From assembly GCA_014238965.1 (NCBI GenBank), contig JABAAC010000024.1:1-59871 (forward strand): a DNA stretch of 59,871 nucleotides, read 5' to 3'. The position numbers were made by a program, and so were the translations under genes. Of this stretch, positions 54,945 through 59,871 are shown piece after piece. The stretch is from Phycisphaerales bacterium. GTDB taxonomy: Bacteria; Planctomycetota; Phycisphaerae; Phycisphaerales; SM1A02. Position 1 is the first letter of the stretch; every line of letters begins with the position of its first letter. Under the pieces are notes generated by a model. The model saw only the letters and a program-made list of their open reading frames with translations. It searched no databases and was not told where the DNA came from.

Positions 54945-57140
54945 TCAAGGGGACATGCTGGCAATGCGTCCTTTAGGCGTAATGCACAGTCGATCAATTG
55001 CCAGAGCGCTAGGCTCGGCGATCATGCAAGGCTCGCCATCGCCAGTTCGTAGGGCTCCGCCGCCCACGAGCATGTAACGAGCGTCTGGATGACCGGGAAC
55101 GGACAGCTCGTGACGTGTGATATAGCCACCAGCGACAAGGTCCTTCAGCCGCTGAACGTCCATGTCGTTGCTGCGAGCCAAGTGCAGGGCTGTAGACAGT
55201 GTCTTGAGTCGGACTCGTCGAGTTTGCATTGCCTCTGGTCGGATTCGTCGAGTTGGAGTTGCCTCTGGTCGGATTCGTCGAGTTGGAGTTGCCTCTGATA
55301 GAGCGACATCATGCTCGTGAGCGGCCACCATGGCGGCGACTTTTGCATCGGATCTGGATCGTGCAACTTTTGCTGCATTTTGTGCAGACGTGAACGCTGG
55401 CGCCACCATGGCAACCCCAAGCGGAATAAACATGGGCGCAACTGCGCCGAATTGACCGAGCCCTGCCGTCGCCTGCCCAACAAATGATCGATCTGCACTG
55501 CACCCCATGACCATGTCAGATCCATCCATACGAGCAATAAAGAGGCCCGAAGGCATGTCACTTGTCAGTGTTTTAAATGGTGGCAGCACAGGTGGCGCAA
55601 CATCGTCAGGCCGTGTTCGTGGCCTGGTGTAGTTGTCGATAGCAGCAGCAAGAAATGCCATACATCCATAGCCTTGCGTGGCGCGGAGCCGCTCGTCCAC
55701 GTAGACAACTTCAACCGCGCCGATGCCTTGGGGTCCCTTGGCCTGTACGAACCCCTCCGCATCGAGCAGCGAGTCGCTCGCCCCGAACTGCGCAACTGCT
55801 GCGGCAACCGATTGTGGGAAGAGCCCGACGATCAGTTGGCCATCTGCAACTGCAATCGTTGGCTCAAGTGGTACTGGAATGCCGGGGAAACGGAACGAGA
55901 GTGCGGTATCGCATCCTTGAATATCTCGACGCATGAGCCGTACATACCCATGCAACTCTCCTGCGGCGAGCGTGTCGATCGACTTTTGCAATCGATGCAA
56001 GGTTGACACCATGGTGTCTGCATCTTTCAAACTGATCATACCGATGCCCGACGTAATGCCATTGCCACCAGTCTCATCGGACATGTAGAACGTGAATGCA
56101 TCGCCAAGAGGAGCAAGCACATCGGTATGTACATCAATGCCAAGCATTGTCTGGAATTGATCACAGGCTTCTTTCATCTGCGCCGTTGCACCAGGGCCAC
56201 CAGCGTCGACCATTGTTTGGATCATGCTGGACATATACGTCGGCAAATCGAACCGAAGCATCACGGCGCAAGCAGCGCTCTTTGGTACGTGTCTGAACTG
56301 CGCACGAGTGATACCCGCCGATGGAATGAAATGGCCAAAGTGCATGCCGTAATTCGAGACTCGACCAGCACCGTAAACAGCGTCACCCTTGGCACCAAGC
56401 GCCATGACTATGTCGATTGCATCTGGGCCCATGAACCCAAACGACTTCAACATGGCCGATGCATTTGGGTCCACCATGTCGGCCATCCCGATAACAGATT
56501 GCAGATTCGAAAAGTTCAGCCGCATTCCAGCGAGCAATTCGGTATCTGCCCTTAGGCGTGCATCTGCAAACGTATCGCGATCTCGCATAGGCGCATCTGG
56601 GATTGACATGACAAACGTGCCGTCAGTCGCACCCATCCACATCTTGGGGCCACCTCCACCCGTTTGATACTTCATGATGCCCGCGTGATCCGGATCTGGG
56701 CCAATTTCCCGAAGGTTGGACATCGGCACAAGACCCTGGATTCGACGCTCAATGCTGTCCCCGCTGAAACCTCGAACACCTTTGCTGGTGAATTGAAGTG
56801 CAAATGGCGGCATGCCCTGAATACTGGACGGCGCAAAGTCAATAGCGATAGCTGAGTCGCTCAATAGCAGCGCAATGATGACGTCCAACATCTTGCGTGC
56901 CTGTTGGGATGTTTCTGGAGGCAAACTTGGCCCATTCACAATCAATCGACGCAGTGCTCCACGAAGACCTGCGTCCATGGAGTCGCCAAACAAGCCATCA
57001 ATGCCAGATGAGTACAACGAGAGCACGCGTCCACTTGGACCTCCCTTTGCCTGCTGGGCTGCATGTGCCTTGGCGAACAAGCTACCGGTACACAAGGTGA
57101 ATGCCGCGGCAGCAGTCCAAGCGATTCGAGCATAAGTCAT
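54945..57140 (-). CDS. Large secreted protein of unknown function with TRRIRP repeats
   Basis: A protein of 731 residues with a signal peptide (MTYARIAWTAAAAFTLCTGSLFAKAHA). No domain is recognised in the first 590 residues; they hold many glycine- and methionine-rich strands, and a second hydrophobic stretch (QFGAVAPMFIPLGVAMVAPA) near residue 585. Residues around 635-664 contain a threefold 10-residue repeat, EATPTRRIRP. The C-terminal end (YMLVGGGALRTGDGEPCMIAEPSALAI, partial) looks like a compact small domain. A GGAG site precedes the ATG. It lies upstream of lemA on the same strand. Confidence 0.65.
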   Translation of the reverse strand: MTYARIAWTAAAAFTLCTGSLFAKAHAAQQAKGGPSGRVLSLYSSGIDGLFGDSMDAGLRGALRRLIVNGPSLPPETSQQARKMLDVIIALLLSDSAIAIDFAPSSIQGMPPFALQFTSKGVRGFSGDSIERRIQGLVPMSNLREIGPDPDHAGIMKYQTGGGGPKMWMGATDGTFVMSIPDAPMRDRDTFADARLRADTELLAGMRLNFSNLQSVIGMADMVDPNASAMLKSFGFMGPDAIDIVMALGAKGDAVYGAGRVSNYGMHFGHFIPSAGITRAQFRHVPKSAACAVMLRFDLPTYMSSMIQTMVDAGGPGATAQMKEACDQFQTMLGIDVHTDVLAPLGDAFTFYMSDETGGNGITSGIGMISLKDADTMVSTLHRLQKSIDTLAAGELHGYVRLMRRDIQGCDTALSFRFPGIPVPLEPTIAVADGQLIVGLFPQSVAAAVAQFGASDSLLDAEGFVQAKGPQGIGAVEVVYVDERLRATQGYGCMAFLAAAIDNYTRPRTRPDDVAPPVLPPFKTLTSDMPSGLFIARMDGSDMVMGCSADRSFVGQATAGLGQFGAVAPMFIPLGVAMVAPAFTSAQNAAKVARSRSDAKVAAMVAAHEHDVALSEATPTRRIRPEATPTRRIRPEAMQTRRVRLKTLSTALHLARSNDMDVQRLKDLVAGGYITRHELSVPGHPDARYMLVGGGALRTGDGEPCMIAEPSALAIDRLCITPKGRIASMSP
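55211..55300. repeat. Three tandem 30-base repeats inside a gene
   Basis: Units at 55211-55240, 55241-55270 and 55271-55300. The second and third differ only in the last base; the first differs at four further positions. On the minus strand each encodes a 10-residue unit of the type EATPTRRIRP. A frame-preserving expansion within the coding sequence. Confidence 0.9.
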
Positions 57141-57252
57141 GATGTGCTTCTCCTCCACACCGCAGTGCGCGGGGCCGTTGATGCTAACAGCCCACTCAGG
57201 GAGACGTTGGAGGCAGCCGATGAACGCATGACCCGGAGGGCAAATTCGGGGA

Positions 57253-59034
57253 TCAGGCGGGGCCGAGCCATCGCAGGGCAACGACCGTCAAATCGTCCAC
57301 CTGATCGCCGCTCTGGAACGTCTCAGCTCGTATGAGAGCCTGCGTACACAGATCATGCGCTGTGCCAGTGTGTAGCGCCGCCTCAAGCCCCGCGGTGTCG
57401 AGCAAATCGCCGTGAGCATTCATGGCTTCGGTGATGCCATCTGTGTACAGCACAATCGCTTCGTCTGGGTGGAGTTGCCCACTTCGAATGTCCCAACAGG
57501 GATCAGGAATGACACCCAGCAATGGCCCGGTGGGCAATCCCTCTCGCCCAATTGTATTGCCTTGCACAAGCAGCGCCTCGGGGTGACCGGCGTTGATCAA
57601 CTGAAACGCTCCCGTGCAGATATTGAGTTGTAGCACAATCGCCGTGATAAACATTTGCCGCTCGTTGTTTTCTGCGATCGCCGCATCAGCGGCATGCACC
57701 ATGCCCTGCAAATCACTTCCCGATGCGGCAGCATCCCGAAGCCTGCGACGCGCCATCGCCATGACTAATGATGCAGCAATACCATGGCCCGACACATCTG
57801 CAATAAGTAGCGTCAGCGTGTCTCCGTTTAACCAATAGTCATAGAAGTCCCCTGCCACATGATCTGCCGGCTGCAGTATTGCATGCAGATCCAACTCCGG
57901 ACGTTCTGGAAACGGCGGAAAGACACGAGGCAACATTGACTGTTGAATCTCACGGGCAACTGACAAATCACGTTCGACAGCAGTCCGACGCGACACTTCT
58001 TTCGCCACCTGATGAACGGTTTCTCGCAATTTGGCAGTCATAGTGTTGAAGTCAATTGCAAGCCGGCCAACTTCGTCATGGCCGGGAATGTTCACGGCCA
58101 CATCCAATTCCCCCGCAGAAACGCTTGCCACGCCACTAGACAATTGTTCAATGCGTCGGGAGAAACGCAACCCTGTGAGCAGCAAAATGCACAAGACGAT
58201 GACCCCGCCTGCTGCAAGCAATATGCCGTTGATGAGCAATTGTCGCTGCACTGGAGCGAAGACTTCATCGCGACCAATCGCCGCTTTGAACGTCCAATTG
58301 ACTGCTGGCATGTTCGCCGTACGAATCACATGAGTTGAAACGTCAGGTTTCCCTGTCGATGCCTTGCCATCATGCGTCACCCATGGGGTTTGGATGACCT
58401 TTCCATCCTGCGTGACGATGCTTGGATGCACATCTCGGAATCCTGCCACTTTGAGTTGGCTGAACAACGCTTCCAACGGCACATCAAGGACAACAAATCC
58501 ATCGATGCCCGCGGAGGACTGAAACCGAGTTGAGTACGACACAATGTCGCCACCGAACACTTCCCCATGGAATGGCGCTGTCCAAAATCCTGGCCCTGGC
58601 TTCATCGAGGGCCTGTACCAAGGCGAGTCCGCTTCAATGTCATACTTCGACGCAATGTCGTCATACAACAACTCGCCGTTGTGCAGAAAGATATACCCCG
58701 CTCGTGGAATGCCCTCGATCTTTGCATCGAATCCAAACACCACGCCGGCCACCAGCGGTAATCGATGAACTAATTCTGATCCGATATCCCGTAGGCTCAA
58801 GAAGTCCACATTGCCCTTGGAAAGCACCGTTGCCAACGTGTCGGCAGCGCCGGCAACGGTTGCCAATTCACTATTGAGCACCTGAGCTGTTCGTTCAGCA
58901 AGAAGCGTGGCACGCTCACTAGCCTGGCTTGATGCTATGCCGCGAAGTGCAACGGAGTCAAGCACAATCAGTGCAGTGAATATTACTGCTACAGGAATGC
59001 CAACAAAGCAAACCAATTTCGAACGTAGACGCAT
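57253..59034 (-). CDS. Membrane sensor phosphatase: Cache, HAMP and SpoIIE/PP2C domains
   Basis: A protein of 593 residues. Helix 1 (LVCFVGIPVAVIFTALIVL) and helix 2 (LINGILLAAGGVIVLCILLLTGL) flank an extracytoplasmic sensor with dCache character (FLSLRDIGSELVHRLPLVAGVVFGFD, PWYRPSMKPGPGFWTAP). Then HAMP (about 310-360), a coiled connector with REIQQSMLPRVFP, and a PP2C/SpoIIE phosphatase with GDFYDYWL, ADVSGHGIAASLVMAM and LYTDGITEAMN carrying the metal Asp residues. It likely dephosphorylates an anti-sigma-factor antagonist; no such partner is visible nearby. The ATG follows the pgl stop with a gap of one base. Confidence 0.9.
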   Translation of the reverse strand: MRLRSKLVCFVGIPVAVIFTALIVLDSVALRGIASSQASERATLLAERTAQVLNSELATVAGAADTLATVLSKGNVDFLSLRDIGSELVHRLPLVAGVVFGFDAKIEGIPRAGYIFLHNGELLYDDIASKYDIEADSPWYRPSMKPGPGFWTAPFHGEVFGGDIVSYSTRFQSSAGIDGFVVLDVPLEALFSQLKVAGFRDVHPSIVTQDGKVIQTPWVTHDGKASTGKPDVSTHVIRTANMPAVNWTFKAAIGRDEVFAPVQRQLLINGILLAAGGVIVLCILLLTGLRFSRRIEQLSSGVASVSAGELDVAVNIPGHDEVGRLAIDFNTMTAKLRETVHQVAKEVSRRTAVERDLSVAREIQQSMLPRVFPPFPERPELDLHAILQPADHVAGDFYDYWLNGDTLTLLIADVSGHGIAASLVMAMARRRLRDAAASGSDLQGMVHAADAAIAENNERQMFITAIVLQLNICTGAFQLINAGHPEALLVQGNTIGREGLPTGPLLGVIPDPCWDIRSGQLHPDEAIVLYTDGITEAMNAHGDLLDTAGLEAALHTGTAHDLCTQALIRAETFQSGDQVDDLTVVALRWLGPA

Positions 59035-59035
59035 G

Positions 59036-59737
59036 TCAGTACTCGCCCAAGGCAGCTGCATCAGCAACAACGATCGCATCGGCATGATTCAAATGGCCCG
59101 CAGGAATCGACAGATCGCCATCAAGGAGCTTTCGCAGTGCCATGTTCTTGGACGAACCAAGCACCTGCCAAACGATCGTGCCCGATCTATTCAGCGCGCC
59201 ACGCGTCAGCGTCATGCGATGGTGCCCATTGAATGGGCCACTTGTGGTTGCTACGTCGACATCTGTGATATCGCACACCGGATCGCCAGGCGCCAGTGAG
59301 GCGGTATGGCCATCTTCGCCAAGGCCCAACTGCACAACATCTATGCGTCCGCTTGGCCGAATCGACCGAATCAATTGCTGATACGCACCACACGCGGCGT
59401 AAAGATCCGTTGCTGTAACTGGCATTGCATAGGCTTGAGACTCGACAATTGGACCATTGTCGATGAACAGGTCTTTGATCTTTGTCCAATTACGCTCAGC
59501 ATCACCATCTGGTGCAACGCGTTCATCCACCTGAAACATGTACACGCTTGGCCATTCAACAGTCGTGTCGTTCAGTAGCCGCTCGAACATCCCCCAAGGC
59601 GTGCTGCCACCACTGATTGCGAATGTCACATTGCCGTGCGCATGAATGCCGCGGCGAAGGAGATCTGCCAGGACTTGAGCGCCACGAATAGCAGCAGCTT
59701 CGGCAGAAGGAACAACTTCTATACGGGGCATCGTCAT
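59036..59737 (-). CDS. pgl: 6-phosphogluconolactonase
   Basis: Hydrolyses 6-phosphogluconolactone in the oxidative pentose phosphate pathway. A protein of 233 residues (DevB type): FAISGGSTPWGMFERL near 38, FQVDERVAPDGDAERNW near 68, and the catalytic GLGEDGHTASLAPGDP region near 135. An ATG at 59731 is a possible alternative start. It follows zwf, whose stop lies 11 bases upstream of its ATG, giving the usual zwf-pgl pair. Confidence 0.94.
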   Translation of the reverse strand: MTMPRIEVVPSAEAAAIRGAQVLADLLRRGIHAHGNVTFAISGGSTPWGMFERLLNDTTVEWPSVYMFQVDERVAPDGDAERNWTKIKDLFIDNGPIVESQAYAMPVTATDLYAACGAYQQLIRSIRPSGRIDVVQLGLGEDGHTASLAPGDPVCDITDVDVATTSGPFNGHHRMTLTRGALNRSGTIVWQVLGSSKNMALRKLLDGDLSIPAGHLNHADAIVVADAAALGEY

Positions 59738-59748
59738 CAGTGTGGTCG

Positions 59749-59871
59749 CTAGCTACTCTCAGGAGAGAGTGGGTTGTGCCATCTGCCCCAGGGTTCGATG
59801 AGTGCATCGGCCTCTGCAGGCCCCCATGAGCCCTGCGCGTACTCAAAAATTGGCGTATCGGCAGCGAGGGC
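59749..59871 (-). CDS. zwf: Glucose-6-phosphate dehydrogenase, C-terminal fragment
   Basis: Only the last 40 residues and the stop are inside the window. The stretch EYAQGSWGPAEADALIEPWG matches the usual C-terminus of Zwf (Y-x-x-GSWGPxxA), and the following pgl gene supports the call. Gene continues beyond the right edge. Confidence 0.8.
   Translation of the reverse strand, partial: ALAADTPIFEYAQGSWGPAEADALIEPWGRWHNPLSPESS

Noticed and set aside
55211-55300. Possible CRISPR array
   Set aside because: The three 30-base units abut with no spacers and keep the reading frame of the host gene; they are coding tandem repeats.
1-59871. Mobile elements, integrases, att sites
   Set aside because: No transposase, recombinase or phage gene and no long terminal repeats were seen.

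Overview
The window is a dense, moderately GC-rich bacterial chromosome segment with no insertion sequences, phage genes, CRISPR arrays, rRNA or recognisable tRNA. The gene content points to Planctomycetota, most probably a Phycisphaerae-like lineage. The pointers are membrane proteins carrying the CxxCGYxLRG...CPECG zinc ribbon, a DUF5658 membrane protein, Tat-exported Gfo/Idh/MocA oxidoreductase and sugar-isomerase-like proteins, large secreted proteins of unknown function, and few strong Shine-Dalgarno sites. This assignment is inference from protein style, not from a marker-gene tree.

Layout. 0.2-9.7 kb: a zinc-ribbon membrane protein divergent from a MoxR ATPase, hypoxanthine phosphoribosyltransferase divergent from FolC (with a histone-like N-terminal tail), then leuS followed by two overlapping small-domain genes, and a PDZ protein. 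9.8-13 kb (minus strand): tpiA-secG-yicC-phosphotransferase run. 13.1-19.4 kb (plus): alaS and an overlapping chain of a small protein, an exported isomerase-like protein and an MDR oxidoreductase, then a GCS2-type ligase. 19.4-27 kb (mostly minus): two coupled secreted proteins, tmk, a UbiB-type kinase and a DEAD-box helicase. 26.96-27.34 kb is a structured non-coding stretch with a strong hairpin and a possible competing partner for it. 28-29.1 kb: rpsL-rpsG. 29.4-33.6 kb: rnhA-purL-purQ, with PurS fused to PurL. 33.6-40.6 kb: zinc-ribbon membrane protein, Gfo/Idh oxidoreductase, rlmE, a TPP riboswitch with thiC, DUF5658, and a type II NADH dehydrogenase. 40.6-45.9 kb: short-chain fatty acid permease with a crotonase, a ThiF/MoeB E1-like enzyme, a nitroreductase and a Tat-exported oxidoreductase. 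45.9-51.8 kb: DUF493, a 1133-residue secreted zinc metalloprotease with its terminator, an M24 peptidase and an esterase. 51.8-59.9 kb (minus): zwf-pgl-Cache/HAMP/SpoIIE phosphatase, a 731-residue secreted protein, lemA, an M48 protease, and a final gene interrupted by an in-frame TGA.

Together the genes cover translation (leuS, alaS, rpsL, rpsG, rlmE), nucleotide synthesis and salvage (purL, purQ, hpt, tmk), cofactors (folC, thiC), central carbon (tpiA, zwf, pgl), respiration (ndh) and envelope or secreted proteolysis. The observations most worth a second look are the candidate attenuator-like leader near 27.0-27.3 kb, the in-frame TGA gene at 51.8-52.1 kb, the coupled secreted pair at 19.4-22.7 kb, and the histone-like tail on FolC.
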